64,000 nt of DNA from Massilia sp. 9096 (lineage in GTDB: Bacteria; Pseudomonadota; Gammaproteobacteria; Burkholderiales; Burkholderiaceae_D). Both the position numbers and the translations under genes were made by a program. Below, in pieces: positions 1 to 9,414 of this stretch. Below the pieces are notes generated by a model. It saw nothing but the letters and a program-made list of their open reading frames with translations, was not told where the DNA came from and ran no database searches. Where the stretch lies: positions 2,108,001 to 2,172,000 of the forward strand of contig NZ_JQNN01000001.1 in the NCBI RefSeq assembly GCF_000745265.1. The letters run 5' to 3'. Position 1 is the stretch's first letter; each line of letters begins with the position of its first letter.

Positions 1-607
1 TCGTGGCGCGGCCCGACCAGCGCCGCTCCGGCGGCAGGCTGGCGTGGATCTCGCGCCACAGGCAGGCCTGCCAGCACTGGTCGTGCGTGAGCGCGACCGG
101 GTCGCCGCTGGGCCGGCGCAGCTGGTCGCGGCCTTCGGCCCAGTCGGTCAGCCAGTCGGCGCGGTAGACCTGGTACTGGTCGTACAGGTCGGCCAGGCGC
201 TCGGCCAGCTGCAGGCGCCGCTCGGGGTCGGGGTCGCGCAGGAAATGGCGCAGCGGCTCGAATTTTTCCTTCTGCAGCAGTTCGGGCAGCAGGCGCATCA
301 GGCGCCAGGTCAACGCGTCCTTGTCGAACGGCGAACGCTTGGGCACCCGTTCCGGCCCCAGCATGCCGCGGTAGGCCTCCCACTGGAAGCGCGCCGGCAG
401 CGCCACGCGCGTGGCCGCGCACACGCCGAGGTCTTCGGCCAGTGCGATCTTGAGCCACTCGGCCACGCCGTTGGACTGCACCAGCACGATTTCCTCTTCG
501 AGCGGCCCGAGCGGATGCTGGCGCAGCCAGTCGAACACGGCGGCGCGCAGCAGCTCCATCTGGTTGCCGTGCAGGATGAGGAGACCGGGGGTGATGGTGG
601 TAGGCAT
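1..607 (-). CDS. recC: Exodeoxyribonuclease V gamma subunit (RecC), N-terminal part
   Basis: Only the first ~202 residues lie in the window; the gene runs off the left edge. RecC is the non-nuclease, Chi-recognising subunit of RecBCD, which processes double-strand ends for recombination. The start ATG at 607 gives MPTTITPGLLILHGNQMEL, the usual RecC opening in which the strand-4 'xxHxGNxxE/L' segment is followed by the EEEIVLVQSNGVAEWLK block and then the WRLMRLLP segment near residue 100; all three are typical of the inactive helicase-like domain 1 of RecC. No good Shine-Dalgarno is visible upstream, so the start is the least certain part. recB and recD would be expected downstream, beyond the window. 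Confidence 0.88.
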   Translation of the reverse strand, partial: MPTTITPGLLILHGNQMELLRAAVFDWLRQHPLGPLEEEIVLVQSNGVAEWLKIALAEDLGVCAATRVALPARFQWEAYRGMLGPERVPKRSPFDKDALTWRLMRLLPELLQKEKFEPLRHFLRDPDPERRLQLAERLADLYDQYQVYRADWLTDWAEGRDQLRRPSGDPVALTHDQCWQACLWREIHASLPPERRWSGRAT

Positions 608-762
608 GACAGGAGATGACGCATCCGGGGAGACTCGCGCAGGATACACCGGGCGGCAGCGAAAAGGTAGGCACATGGCTGAGTAATCGGCATGAATTCG
701 CGGCTGCTCCACGCGCGCGGGTGCATGCGGGCGCGGGCGCGCGCGGGATCGTTGCTAAGATG

Positions 763-784
763 ACGCATTCATCACGCATTCATC
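763..784. repeat. Two perfect 11-bp tandem copies upstream of the peptidase gene
   Basis: The unit ACGCATTCATC is present twice head to tail, followed by a partial third copy (ACATC). It lies between a TAAGAT hexamer (756-761, a possible -10 box) and the GAGGA ribosome-binding site of the gene at 819, so it would be part of the 5' leader or a direct-repeat operator. Function is unknown. Confidence 0.6.
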
Positions 785-818
785 ACATCGTAGCGGCACA
801 TATTCACGAGGAAGCAGC

Positions 819-2864
819 ATGCAAGAACAACAGGATCCGAACCTCTGGCTGGAAGACATCGACTCGACCCGCGCGCTCGGCTGGGTCGGCGACCGCAACC
901 GCGAGGCCGAGGCCGAACTCACGGCCGATGCGCACTACGCGCCGCTCAAGACCGAACTGAAGACGATCCTCGATTCCAAGGAGCGCATCCCCTACATCGC
1001 CATGCACGGCGACTGGTATTACAACTTCTGGAAAGATGCCGAGCACCCGCGCGGCCTGTGGCGCCGCACGACGCTGGACGAGTTCCGCCGGAGCGAGCCG
1101 CGCTGGGAGACCGTGCTCGACCTCGACGCGCTGGCGGCAAGCGAAGACGAGAACTGGGTCTGGGCCGGCAGCCAGAAACTGCCGCCGCGCGGCGACCGGG
1201 CCCTGGTCTCGCTGTCGCGCGGCGGCGGCGACGCCCACGTGGTGCGCGAGTTCGACCTCACCACCTGCGCCTTCGTGCCGGCCGAGGAAGGCGGCTTCGC
1301 GCTGCCGGAAGCCAAGTCGAGCGTCGGCTGGATCGACCACGACAGCATCTTCGTGGCCACCGATTTCGGCGAAGGCGCGATGACCACGTCGGGCTATCCG
1401 CGCATCGTCAAGCAGTGGCGGCGCGGCGCGCCGCTGGCTGCCGCCGTCACCGTGTACGAGGTGGAACCGGACGATTTGTCGGCCTCGGCCTGGCAGGATG
1501 CGACGCCCGGCTTCGAGCGCCAGTTCGTGCAGCGCCAGATCGACTTCTACAGCAGCGAGATGTTCCTGCGCACCGCCGCGGGCGAGCTGGTCAAGATCGA
1601 CAAGCCCGAGGATGCCAACGCTTTCACGGTGCGCGACCAATTGATCGTCGAGCTGCGCTCGGACTGGCAGGTCGATGCCGCTGCCGGCGGGCATACCTAC
1701 CCGCAGGGTGCGCTGCTGGCGATGGATTTCGAGCGCTTCATGGCGGGCGAGCGCGCGTTCGAACTCCTGTTCGTGCCCTCGCCGACCACGTCGCTGGACG
1801 GCGTCGCCGCCACGCGCAGCATGCTCCTGCTGACCATCCTCGACAAGGTCAAGAACCGCATCGTCGAGCTGCAGCATGTAAACGGCGCCTGGCAACGGCG
1901 CGAGGTCGAGGCGCCCGGCATCGGTTCGCTCGACGTTTCCGCTGTCGACGAGTTCGAGTCCGACCACTACTTCCTGAACGTCACCGATTTCCTCACGCCG
2001 AGCAGTTTCTACCTCGCGCACGCGGGCAGCGACCGGCGCGAGCTGCTCAAATCGATGCCGGGCTTTTTCGACGCCGGTCCCTACGCGGTGCACCAGCACG
2101 AAGCGGCGTCCGCCGACGGCACCAAAGTCCCCTATTTCGTGGTGATGCGCAGGGATGCGCAGCCCAACGGCACGAATCCGACGCTGCTGTACGGCTACGG
2201 CGGCTTCGAAGTTTCGCTGACGCCGTTCTACAGCGGCGTGACCGGCAAGGCCTGGCTGGACCAGGGCGGCGTCTACGTGCTGGCCAACATCCGCGGCGGC
2301 GGCGAATTCGGCCCGCGCTGGCACCAGGCGGCGCTCAAGGAAAACCGCCAGAAGGCGTTCGACGACTTCATCGCCGTGGCCGAAGACCTGGTGCGCCGGC
2401 GCATCACCAGCGCTCGCCACCTCGGCATCATGGGTGGCAGCAATGGCGGCCTGCTGGTCGGCGCGGTCCTGGTACAGCGGCCGGAATTGTTCAACGCGGT
2501 CGTGTGCCAGGTGCCGCTGCTGGACATGCAGCGCTACCACCTGCTGCTGGCCGGCGCATCGTGGATGGGCGAGTACGGCGACCCCGACGACCCGGCGGAG
2601 TGGGAAGCGATCGAGCGCTACTCGCCCTACCAGAACGTGTCGAGCCAAGGCCGCTACCCACGCGTGCTGTTTACCACCTCGACCCGCGACGACCGTGTCC
2701 ACCCCGGTCACGCACGCAAGATGGCGCAGCGCATGCGTGACCAGGGCCACGACGTGCTGTATTGGGAAAACACAGAAGGGGGTCATGCCGGTGCGGCAAA
2801 TAACGAACAAACTGCGAAAATGTGGGCCCTGACATACACCTTTCTATTGAGGCAGCTCAAATAA
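819..2864 (+). CDS. Prolyl oligopeptidase family serine peptidase (S9A)
   Basis: The protein has 681 residues, the usual size of the S9A family, with an N-terminal beta-propeller (roughly residues 70-400) and a C-terminal alpha/beta-hydrolase domain. The nucleophile is Ser541 in GGSNGG (539-544), the acid is Asp624/625 in the TSTRDDRVHPGH stretch, and the His is His656 in EGGHAGA; together they make a complete catalytic triad. The first residues QDPNLWLEDI are the classic start of bacterial family members. No signal peptide is present, so it is probably cytosolic and cleaves proline-containing peptides. ATG 819 is preceded by GAGGA. It is oriented like the downstream rsaL-like gene but separated from it by a hairpin and a las-type box. 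Confidence 0.93.
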   Translation: MQEQQDPNLWLEDIDSTRALGWVGDRNREAEAELTADAHYAPLKTELKTILDSKERIPYIAMHGDWYYNFWKDAEHPRGLWRRTTLDEFRRSEPRWETVLDLDALAASEDENWVWAGSQKLPPRGDRALVSLSRGGGDAHVVREFDLTTCAFVPAEEGGFALPEAKSSVGWIDHDSIFVATDFGEGAMTTSGYPRIVKQWRRGAPLAAAVTVYEVEPDDLSASAWQDATPGFERQFVQRQIDFYSSEMFLRTAAGELVKIDKPEDANAFTVRDQLIVELRSDWQVDAAAGGHTYPQGALLAMDFERFMAGERAFELLFVPSPTTSLDGVAATRSMLLLTILDKVKNRIVELQHVNGAWQRREVEAPGIGSLDVSAVDEFESDHYFLNVTDFLTPSSFYLAHAGSDRRELLKSMPGFFDAGPYAVHQHEAASADGTKVPYFVVMRRDAQPNGTNPTLLYGYGGFEVSLTPFYSGVTGKAWLDQGGVYVLANIRGGGEFGPRWHQAALKENRQKAFDDFIAVAEDLVRRRITSARHLGIMGGSNGGLLVGAVLVQRPELFNAVVCQVPLLDMQRYHLLLAGASWMGEYGDPDDPAEWEAIERYSPYQNVSSQGRYPRVLFTTSTRDDRVHPGHARKMAQRMRDQGHDVLYWENTEGGHAGAANNEQTAKMWALTYTFLLRQLK

Positions 2865-2875
2865 ACATAGCCTAT

Positions 2876-2901
2876 GCACGGCGGTTCCCTAACCGGCGTG
2901 C
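2876..2901 (+). terminator. Hairpin after the S9 peptidase gene
   Basis: Arms of 11 nt (GCACGGCGGTT and AACCGGCGTGC) flank a CCCT loop with one mismatch, 11 nt after the peptidase stop codon. No U-tract follows, so it may be a weak or factor-assisted terminator separating the peptidase from the quorum-sensing locus. Confidence 0.5.
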
Positions 2902-2916
2902 AATCATTCCTCCGGG

Positions 2917-2936
2917 AACTAGCAGTATTGCTAGGC
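2917..2936 (+). promoter_or_regulatory. las/lux-type box upstream of the rsaL-like gene
   Basis: The 20-mer AACTAGCAGTATTGCTAGGC contains perfect inverted arms CTAGCA/TGCTAG around GTAT and fits, position by position, the CT-N12-AG las-rhl box pattern as I recall it for LasR/RhlR targets. It ends 61 bp before the rsaL-like start codon. In Pseudomonas aeruginosa the equivalent place is the LasR-activated rsaL-lasI intergenic region. Binding by the LuxR protein encoded at 3245-3979 is inferred. Confidence 0.65.
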
Positions 2937-2997
2937 GTCTAAATGAATGATGCATGGAATACTTGTTTTCCACACATCTTTTTACGGAGGAGCGGCG

Positions 2998-3270
2998 ATG
3001 GCTAATGATTTCGTTACCGAAGCAACCCTGCAAGAACCCGCACTGAACGCGGTCAAGCTGCAGGTGTCGTCACTGGCGCTCTCCGTCAGCGACCTGAAGA
3101 AATACCGGATCAGCAAGCGCGAAAGCCAGGAAAAGTTCTGGGGACGCTTTGGCGTCACCCAGTCGAGCGGCAGCCGCTTCGAGACCGGCCTGGCGATCCC
3201 GGCGCCGGTTGCGCTGCTGTTGAAGCTTTACGTCAACGGCAAGCTTAACGATGGTGATCTTCTGGAGTGA
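2998..3270 (+). CDS. RsaL-like quorum-sensing repressor
   Basis: This 90-residue protein ends with a helix-turn-helix segment (about residues 38-75) carrying RESQEKFWGRFGVTQSSGSR followed by FETGLAIPAPV. That closely parallels P. aeruginosa RsaL, which represses lasI and gives signal homeostasis. ATG 2998 is chosen over the in-frame ATG at 2947-2950 because GGAGG sits 9 nt upstream and the N-terminus then matches family length. It is convergent with the LuxR gene and their 3' ends overlap by 26 bp, the same tail-to-tail order as lasR/rsaL. A perfect las-type box lies just upstream, suggesting activation by the partner. No AHL synthase is adjacent. The residues before position 30 are not recognisable. 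Confidence 0.82.
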   Translation: MANDFVTEATLQEPALNAVKLQVSSLALSVSDLKKYRISKRESQEKFWGRFGVTQSSGSRFETGLAIPAPVALLLKLYVNGKLNDGDLLE

Positions 3271-3979
3271 TCAGGCCGAGGGAAATCGCCCTCACCACCG
3301 CCTGTTGCCGAGTGTTGACGTTGAACTTCTGCCGGATATTTCCCATATGGAAGTTCACCGTCGCCTCGGAACAGCCGGTAATTTTTGAAATTTCCCACGA
3401 CGACTTGCCTACCATGACCCAATTGAGCACTTCCAGCTCGCGCGGGGTCAGGCGTGGGGCCGGCTCGGTCGATGCCGTCGGGCAGAATCGCACGCCCGAA
3501 GCGAAGGCATAGTCACGGATCAAGGCCAGTGTCGGCAGGATCGCGGCGACCGTGCGCAAGAACTGCGCATCGGGCTCCTGGTCGACCGCAAAGTTCAGCA
3601 AGCCAAACTCCCCGTTCGGCCCGTGCATCGGGAAGGTCACGCCGGCGCGCACGCCATGGCTGCAGGCTTCATCATATAGCGCACGCTGCGGAACACTGCG
3701 GAACAATTCCGGCTGCCAGATCAGCGGCAGCGTGCTCGTCATGCAATGGCTGACGACCGGGTCGACGTGGGCGAAGCGCTCGGTGTCGTAGCGCTCGCGC
3801 CATTTCGGGGGATAGTTGGTCTGGACAAAGGCATTGTCCAGGCGCGAATGACGCGTGCCCGACATGCCGAACAACACTTTGTCAAAACCGTGCTGGCGTC
3901 CCAGCGCGAACAAGGCTTCGCCCCAGCTGGACGCTGTCTCTTGTTGCAGCAACTCGCCCACTTCGACTGTCGTCGCCAT
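3245..3979 (-). CDS. LasR-like LuxR-family autoinducer-responsive regulator
   Basis: The 244-residue protein has an autoinducer-binding domain (about 5-165) and a C-terminal LuxR HTH (about 175-240, with LTPRELEVLNW and SEATVNFHMGNIRQKF). With the ATG at 3979 the chain aligns without gaps to LasR as I remember it: Tyr56, Trp60, Tyr64, Asp73, Pro74, Trp88 and Thr115 are kept, whereas Thr75, Tyr93 and Ser129 become Val, Phe and Asn. This start has GAGG 8 nt upstream; a GTG at 4009 would add ten residues and is less likely. It should bind an acyl-homoserine lactone and activate las-type boxes. No luxI/lasI is present in the window, so it is a LuxR solo or works with a distant synthase. Confidence 0.88.
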   Translation of the reverse strand: MATTVEVGELLQQETASSWGEALFALGRQHGFDKVLFGMSGTRHSRLDNAFVQTNYPPKWRERYDTERFAHVDPVVSHCMTSTLPLIWQPELFRSVPQRALYDEACSHGVRAGVTFPMHGPNGEFGLLNFAVDQEPDAQFLRTVAAILPTLALIRDYAFASGVRFCPTASTEPAPRLTPRELEVLNWVMVGKSSWEISKITGCSEATVNFHMGNIRQKFNVNTRQQAVVRAISLGLITPEDHHR

Positions 3980-4451
3980 GTATGCCTCGCGCTGTTGTTG
4001 TAATGACACCCACTATGCTAGTTGAGTTGTAACCGAATAGCACGAGAAATTATCAAAATATCCACCATGCTTACGCTGGACCATTTGAATAGTTGTCGCG
4101 CCGACACAACTCCTTTGCCGCCGAACGTCAATCGTGCGCGTCTCGCCGTCGATTTTCGTTATGCTCGCCCGGATTGTCCGTTCAAAATTGCAAATATGCA
4201 AGTTTATGCATGCAGCGGTAACACCCGTGTTGCATTACGCGCCTCGATGCTTGACTTGAACCGGCACAAGAGTATCTTTGCGGCTTTGCCGCATGCGCCT
4301 CAAAAAAATACCAAGCAATCAACAAAAAGCGTCCGTCCAGATCATCCCCCGCACGTGACTACCTTACCGTTCGCCAGCAATTCCTTCACGGCAGCCATGC
4401 GGCCGACGCAGCGCCCTCCTCATCTATTTAATTTCCAAGGACTCCAAGTCA
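3980..4451. other. Divergent intergenic region, luxR / HAMP-array kinase
   Basis: This 472-bp stretch is clearly richer in A+T than its surroundings and holds no convincing gene. A half-site TGCTAGTT (4016-4023), equal to one arm of the las-type box, lies 37 bp upstream of the luxR start. A sigma70-like promoter for the kinase is described separately. A 149-codon open frame across the region starts without a ribosome-binding site and has no recognisable protein character. Confidence 0.6.
4251..4278 (+). promoter_or_regulatory. Possible sigma70 promoter for the hybrid kinase
   Basis: TTGACT (4251-4256) and TATCTT (4273-4278) are separated by 16 bp, 174 bp before the kinase start codon, inside an A+T-rich segment. 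The match is reasonable but not diagnostic. Confidence 0.4.
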
Positions 4452-7400
4452 ATGAACAACATGACTGACATGGCTGAACAGCTGGATGTCAAGCTCCTGC
4501 TGTCCACCCTGATGGCCCTGAAAAAAGGCGACTTTTCCGTACGCATGCCATCCGAGTGGACTGGCGTGTCCGGCAAGATCGCCGACACCCTGAACGACAT
4601 CATCGAGACCAAGCAGAAGATGGTCGAAGCGGTGACCGAGGTGTCGCGCGTGGTCGGCCGCGAAGGCCACCTGACCCAGCGCGCGGTCGTGCCGGGCACG
4701 GGCGGCGGCTGGAGCACCATCATCAGCTCGGTCAACACGCTGATCGACGACCTGGTGCGTCCGACCACCGAGATGGCGCGCGTGATCGGCGCGGTGGCGA
4801 AAGGCGACCTGTCGCAGACGATGGCGCTGGAAGTCGACGGCCACCCGCTCAAGGGCCAGTACCTGCGCGCGGCGATGACCGCGAACACCATGGTGGAGCA
4901 GCTGTCCTCGTTCTCGTCCGAGGTGACGCGCGTGGCGCGCGAGGTGGGTACCGAGGGTAAGCTGGGCGGCCAGGCCTACGTGCCGGGCGTCGCGGGTACC
5001 TGGAAGGACCTGACCGACTCGGTGAACTCGATGGCGGGTAACCTGACGTCGCAGGTGCGTAACATCGCGGAAGTGACCACCGCGGTGGCGAACGGCGACT
5101 TGTCCAAGAAAATCACGGTGGACGTGCGCGGCGAGATCCTGCAGCTGAAGGACACCATCAACGTGATGGTGGACCAGCTGCGTTCCTTCGCATCCGAAGT
5201 GACGCGCGTGGCGCGCGAGGTGGGTACCGAGGGTAAGCTCGGTGGCCAGGCTTACGTGCCGGGCGTCGGCGGTACCTGGAAGGACTTGACCGACAACGTG
5301 AACTTCATGGCCTCGAACCTGACCGGCCAGGTGCGTAACATCGCGGCGGTGACGACCGCGGTGGCGAACGGCGACCTGTCCAAGAAGATCACCGTGGACG
5401 TGAAGGGCGAGATTCTAGAACTGAAGAACACCATCAACGTGATGGTGGACCAGCTGTCCTCGTTCGCATCCGAGGTGACCCGCGTCGCCCGCGAAGTGGG
5501 TACCGAGGGCAAGCTGGGCGGCCAGGCGCAGGTGAAGGGCGTCGCGGGTACCTGGAAGGACTTGACCGACTCGGTGAACTCGATGGCGGGTAACCTGACC
5601 GGCCAGGTGCGTAACATCGCGGACGTGACCACCGCGGTGGCGAACGGCGACCTGTCGAAGAAGATCACCGTGGACGTGAAGGGCGAGATTCTCGAGCTGA
5701 AGAACACCATCAACGTGATGGTGGACCAGCTGAACTCGTTCGCATCCGAGGTGACCCGCGTGGCACGCGAAGTCGGTACCGAGGGCAAGCTGGGCGGCCA
5801 GGCGAACGTGCCGGGCGTCGCCGGTACCTGGAAAGACTTGACCGACGGCGTGAACTTCATGGCGTCGAACCTCACCGGCCAGGTGCGTAATATCGCCGAA
5901 GTGACCACCGCGGTGGCGAGCGGCGACCTGTCCAAGAAGATCACCGTGGACGTCAAGGGCGAGATTCTCGAGCTGAAGAACACCATCAACGTGATGGTGG
6001 ACCAGCTCTCGTCCTTCGCGTCCGAAGTGACCCGTGTGGCGCGCGAGGTGGGTACCGAAGGCAAGCTGGGCGGCCAGGCCTACGTGCCGGGCGTCGGCGG
6101 CACCTGGAAGGACCTGACCGACAACGTGAACTTCATGGCCTCGAACCTGACCGGCCAGGTGCGTAACATCGCGGCGGTGACGACCGCGGTGGCGCGCGGC
6201 GACCTGTCGAAAAAGATCACCGTGGACGTCAAGGGCGAGATCCTCGAACTGAAAGACACCATCAACGTGATGGTGGACCAGCTCTCGTCCTTCGCATCCG
6301 AGGTGACCCGCGTGGCGCGCGAGGTGGGTACCGAAGGTAAACTCGGCGGCCAGGCGAACGTGTCCGGCGTGGCCGGCACCTGGAAGGACTTGACCGAGAA
6401 CGTCAACCAGCTGGCGGCGAACCTGACCAACCAGATGCGCGCGATCGGCGAGGTGGCGACCGCGGTGACCCGCGGCGACTTGTCGCGTTCGATCCAGGTG
6501 GAAGCGCGCGGCGAGGTGTCCTACCTGAAGGACAACATCAACGAGATGATCCGTAACCTGCGTGAGACCACGCAGAAGAACGCGCAGCAGGACTGGCTGA
6601 AGACCAACCTGGCGCGCTTCACCCGACTGCTGCAGGGCCAGCGCGACCTCGAGGCCGTGACCAAGCTGATCCTGTCCGAGCTGGCCCCGCTGGTCTCGGT
6701 GCACCACGGCGTGTTCTACATGATGGATGCGGAAGGCGCCGATTCGCGCCTGCGCATGATCGCCTCCTACGGCTACCGCTCCTCGCGCAAGCTGCCGACC
6801 TCGTTCCTGCCGGGCGAAGGCCTGGTGGGCCAGTGCGCGCTGGAGAAGACCCGCGTCTGGCTGACCGACGTCCCGCGCGACTACATCGCGGTGTCCTCGG
6901 GCCTGGGCGCGGCGCCGCCGAACAACATCGTCGTGCTGCCGATCCTGTTCGAACAGCAGGTCAAGGCGGTCATCGAGATCGCGTCGCTCGACCGCTTCAC
7001 CGAAACCCACCTGTCCTTCCTCGACCAGCTGATGGAATCGATCGGCGTGGTCTTGAACACGATCGAGGCGAACAGCCGTACCGAATCGCTGCTGACCCAG
7101 TCGCAGTCGCTGGCGCAGGAACTGCAGCAGACCAACCAGGAACTGGCCGAGAAGGCGCGCCTGCTGTCCGAACAGAACATCGAGGTGGAACGCAAGAACC
7201 GCGAGGTGGAGCAGGCCAAGCTGGCGCTGGAAGAAAAAGCGACCCAGCTGGCGCTGTCCTCCAAGTACAAGTCCGAGTTCCTGGCGAATATGTCGCACGA
7301 ACTGCGTACACCCTTGAACTCGCTCCTGATCCTGGCGCAGCAGCTGTCGGACAACCCGGAAGGCAACCTGTCGAACAAGCAGGTGGAGTTCGCCAAGACC

Positions 7401-9380
7401 ATCCACGGCTCCGGCTCCGACCTGCTGACCCTGATTAACGACATTCTCGACCTGTCCAAGATCGAGTCGGGCACCGTCACGCTGGACGTGTCGGAGTACC
7501 GCTTCTCGAACCTGCGCAACTACGTCGACCGCACCTTCCGTCACATGGCCGAAGCGAAGCACCTGGGCTTCGGCGTCGAGCTGGCCGACAACCTGCCGAC
7601 CGCGCTGATGACCGACACCACGCGATTGCAGCAGGTCTTGAAGAACCTGCTGTCGAACGCGTTCAAGTTCACCAGCCACGGCCAGGTCTCGCTGACCATC
7701 AGCCTGGTGACCTCGGGCTGGACCGCCGACCACCCGCACCTGCTGCATGCGGACGCCGTGCTGGCGTTCTCGGTGCAGGACACCGGCGTGGGCATCCCGT
7801 CCGACAAGCTGCAGCTGATCTTCGAGGCGTTCCAGCAGGCCGACGGCTCGACCGCGCGCAAATACGGCGGCACCGGCCTGGGCCTGTCGATCTCGCGCGA
7901 ACTGGCGCGTCTGCTGGGCGGCGAGATCCGCGTCGAATCGACCATCAACGTCGGCTCGACCTTCACGCTGTACCTGCCGTACAACCGCGCCGGCTTCATC
8001 AACTACGAGCAGACCCGCCAGCCGCAACCGGCGCGCCTGGCCGCGCCGCAGCCGGCGCCGAGCGCCCAGCCGGCGCCGACCGCGCTGCTCGAGTCCGAGC
8101 TCGAGGCCGACACCGTGGTCACCACCACCGCGATCGCGGTGCCGGACCCGGCGACCGGCGTGGTCGAATACGCCAGCATGCTGGACGACCGCGGCCTGAT
8201 CGTGCCGGGCGACCCGTCGGTGCTGATCGTCGAGGACGACGAGCGTTTCGCCAAGACCCTGCTCGACTTCGCGCGCGAAAAGAACTTCAAGGGCGTGGTC
8301 ACGCATCGCGGCGACTCGGCCCTGTCGCTGGCGCGCGACTACCTGCCGTCGGCGATCCTGCTCGACATCGACCTGCCGGACATCGACGGCCTGACCGTGC
8401 TGGACCGCCTGAAACGCGACCCGAGCACGCGCCACATCCCGGTGCACGTGATGTCGGCCCTGCGCGAGCGCGAGCGCGCGCTGCGCCAGGGTGCGATCTC
8501 GTACATCAACAAGCCGGTCAGCCGCGACATGCTGCAGGAAGAATTCAAGCGCATCCAGAAGTTCCTGATGGGCGGCAAGCGCTCGCTGCTGGTGGTCGAG
8601 GACGACATGGCCCAGCGCGAATCGATCGTGTCGCTGATCGGCGACTCGGACGTGCGCATCGTCACGGTCGAAACCGGCGCCGCCGCGCTCGACGCGCTGG
8701 CCGGCCAGCACTTCGACTGCATGGTGCTGGACCTGACCCTGCCCGACGTCTCCGGCTTCGACCTGCTCGACCAGATCGGCAAGCTGCCGGCGGTGCGCGA
8801 CCTGCCGATCGTGATCTACACCGCGGCCGAATTGAGCCGCAAGGAAGTCACGAAACTGAAGCGCTACGCCAAGACCATCGTGGTGAAGGACGCACGCTCG
8901 CCCGAGCGCCTGCTCGACGAGACGGCGCTGTTCCTGCACCGCTCGCAGGCCAGCCTGCCGGAAGTGCAGCGCAAGATGCTGGAAGAGATCCACGCCCTCG
9001 ACGGCGGCCTGGCCGGACGCAAGGTGCTGATCGTCGACGACGATTTGCGCAACATCTTTGCCCTGTCCTCGCTGCTCGAGCGCCAGCAGATGCAAGTGCT
9101 GTTCGCCGAGAACGGCCGCGACGGCATCGAGGTGCTGGAAAAGGATCCGGGCATCGAGATCGTCCTGATGGACATCATGATGCCGGAGATGGACGGCTAC
9201 GACACGATGCGCGCGATCCGCCGCATCCCGAAGTTCAAGTCGCTGCCGATCATCACCCTGACCGCGAAAGCGATGAAGGGCGACCGCGACAAGTGCATCG
9301 CCGCCGGCGCGTCGGACTACATCACCAAGCCGGTCGACGTGGCGCAGCTGCTGTCGATGATGCGCGTCTGGCTGCATTGA
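4452..9380 (+). CDS. Soluble multi-HAMP / GAF hybrid histidine kinase with three receiver domains
   Basis: The 1642-residue protein has no membrane segment or signal peptide. Residues ~15-700 are a HAMP array: one diverged N-terminal unit, then six 92-residue units bearing [18 protein letters not shown], each made of a canonical and a divergent HAMP. A GAF domain follows (~720-880), a long coiled coil (~880-940), HisKA with phosphoacceptor His949 in [12 protein letters not shown], HATPase_c (~1050-1175, with DTGVGIP and GTGLGLSI), a Pro/Ala/Gln linker, and receivers with Asp1305, Asp1427 and Asp1574. The layout resembles fungal group III (Nik1/Os-1) kinases and bacterial relatives, so cytosolic sensing of osmotic or other stress is plausible but unproven. 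AAGGA lies 10 nt before ATG 4452. A CheR-like gene follows 34 bp downstream and is probably co-transcribed. Confidence 0.95.
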   Translation: MNNMTDMAEQLDVKLLLSTLMALKKGDFSVRMPSEWTGVSGKIADTLNDIIETKQKMVEAVTEVSRVVGREGHLTQRAVVPGTGGGWSTIISSVNTLIDDLVRPTTEMARVIGAVAKGDLSQTMALEVDGHPLKGQYLRAAMTANTMVEQLSSFSSEVTRVAREVGTEGKLGGQAYVPGVAGTWKDLTDSVNSMAGNLTSQVRNIAEVTTAVANGDLSKKITVDVRGEILQLKDTINVMVDQLRSFASEVTRVAREVGTEGKLGGQAYVPGVGGTWKDLTDNVNFMASNLTGQVRNIAAVTTAVANGDLSKKITVDVKGEILELKNTINVMVDQLSSFASEVTRVAREVGTEGKLGGQAQVKGVAGTWKDLTDSVNSMAGNLTGQVRNIADVTTAVANGDLSKKITVDVKGEILELKNTINVMVDQLNSFASEVTRVAREVGTEGKLGGQANVPGVAGTWKDLTDGVNFMASNLTGQVRNIAEVTTAVASGDLSKKITVDVKGEILELKNTINVMVDQLSSFASEVTRVAREVGTEGKLGGQAYVPGVGGTWKDLTDNVNFMASNLTGQVRNIAAVTTAVARGDLSKKITVDVKGEILELKDTINVMVDQLSSFASEVTRVAREVGTEGKLGGQANVSGVAGTWKDLTENVNQLAANLTNQMRAIGEVATAVTRGDLSRSIQVEARGEVSYLKDNINEMIRNLRETTQKNAQQDWLKTNLARFTRLLQGQRDLEAVTKLILSELAPLVSVHHGVFYMMDAEGADSRLRMIASYGYRSSRKLPTSFLPGEGLVGQCALEKTRVWLTDVPRDYIAVSSGLGAAPPNNIVVLPILFEQQVKAVIEIASLDRFTETHLSFLDQLMESIGVVLNTIEANSRTESLLTQSQSLAQELQQTNQELAEKARLLSEQNIEVERKNREVEQAKLALEEKATQLALSSKYKSEFLANMSHELRTPLNSLLILAQQLSDNPEGNLSNKQVEFAKTIHGSGSDLLTLINDILDLSKIESGTVTLDVSEYRFSNLRNYVDRTFRHMAEAKHLGFGVELADNLPTALMTDTTRLQQVLKNLLSNAFKFTSHGQVSLTISLVTSGWTADHPHLLHADAVLAFSVQDTGVGIPSDKLQLIFEAFQQADGSTARKYGGTGLGLSISRELARLLGGEIRVESTINVGSTFTLYLPYNRAGFINYEQTRQPQPARLAAPQPAPSAQPAPTALLESELEADTVVTTTAIAVPDPATGVVEYASMLDDRGLIVPGDPSVLIVEDDERFAKTLLDFAREKNFKGVVTHRGDSALSLARDYLPSAILLDIDLPDIDGLTVLDRLKRDPSTRHIPVHVMSALRERERALRQGAISYINKPVSRDMLQEEFKRIQKFLMGGKRSLLVVEDDMAQRESIVSLIGDSDVRIVTVETGAAALDALAGQHFDCMVLDLTLPDVSGFDLLDQIGKLPAVRDLPIVIYTAAELSRKEVTKLKRYAKTIVVKDARSPERLLDETALFLHRSQASLPEVQRKMLEEIHALDGGLAGRKVLIVDDDLRNIFALSSLLERQQMQVLFAENGRDGIEVLEKDPGIEIVLMDIMMPEMDGYDTMRAIRRIPKFKSLPIITLTAKAMKGDRDKCIAAGASDYITKPVDVAQLLSMMRVWLH
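4907..6562 (+). repeat. Six tandem 276-bp repeats encoding HAMP units
   Basis: A GGTACC hexamer marks each unit at 4947, 5223, 5499, 5775, 6051 and 6327, an exact 276-bp period. Units are nearly identical over long stretches at the DNA level, including synonymous sites, which implies recent duplication or gene conversion. The last unit is the most diverged, as is the N-terminal unit upstream of the array. Confidence 0.95.
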
Positions 9381-9414
9381 TGGCTGCATCGATGCGCACG
9401 TCAAAGGTGAATGC

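Noticed and set aside
3980..4009. GTG start ten codons upstream for the LuxR protein
   Set aside because: The ATG at 3979 has a better ribosome-binding site and gives LasR-matching length.
4004..4023. Full las-type box upstream of luxR
   Set aside because: Only one half-site (TGCTAGTT) fits; the other half breaks the CT-N12-AG pattern.
4022..4468. Open frame across the luxR-kinase intergenic region
   Set aside because: It has no ribosome-binding site, no motif and runs into the kinase start; the DNA looks regulatory.
4907..6562. Regular 276-bp repeats considered as a CRISPR-like or mobile array
   Set aside because: They are in-frame protein repeats encoding HAMP domains; no spacers.
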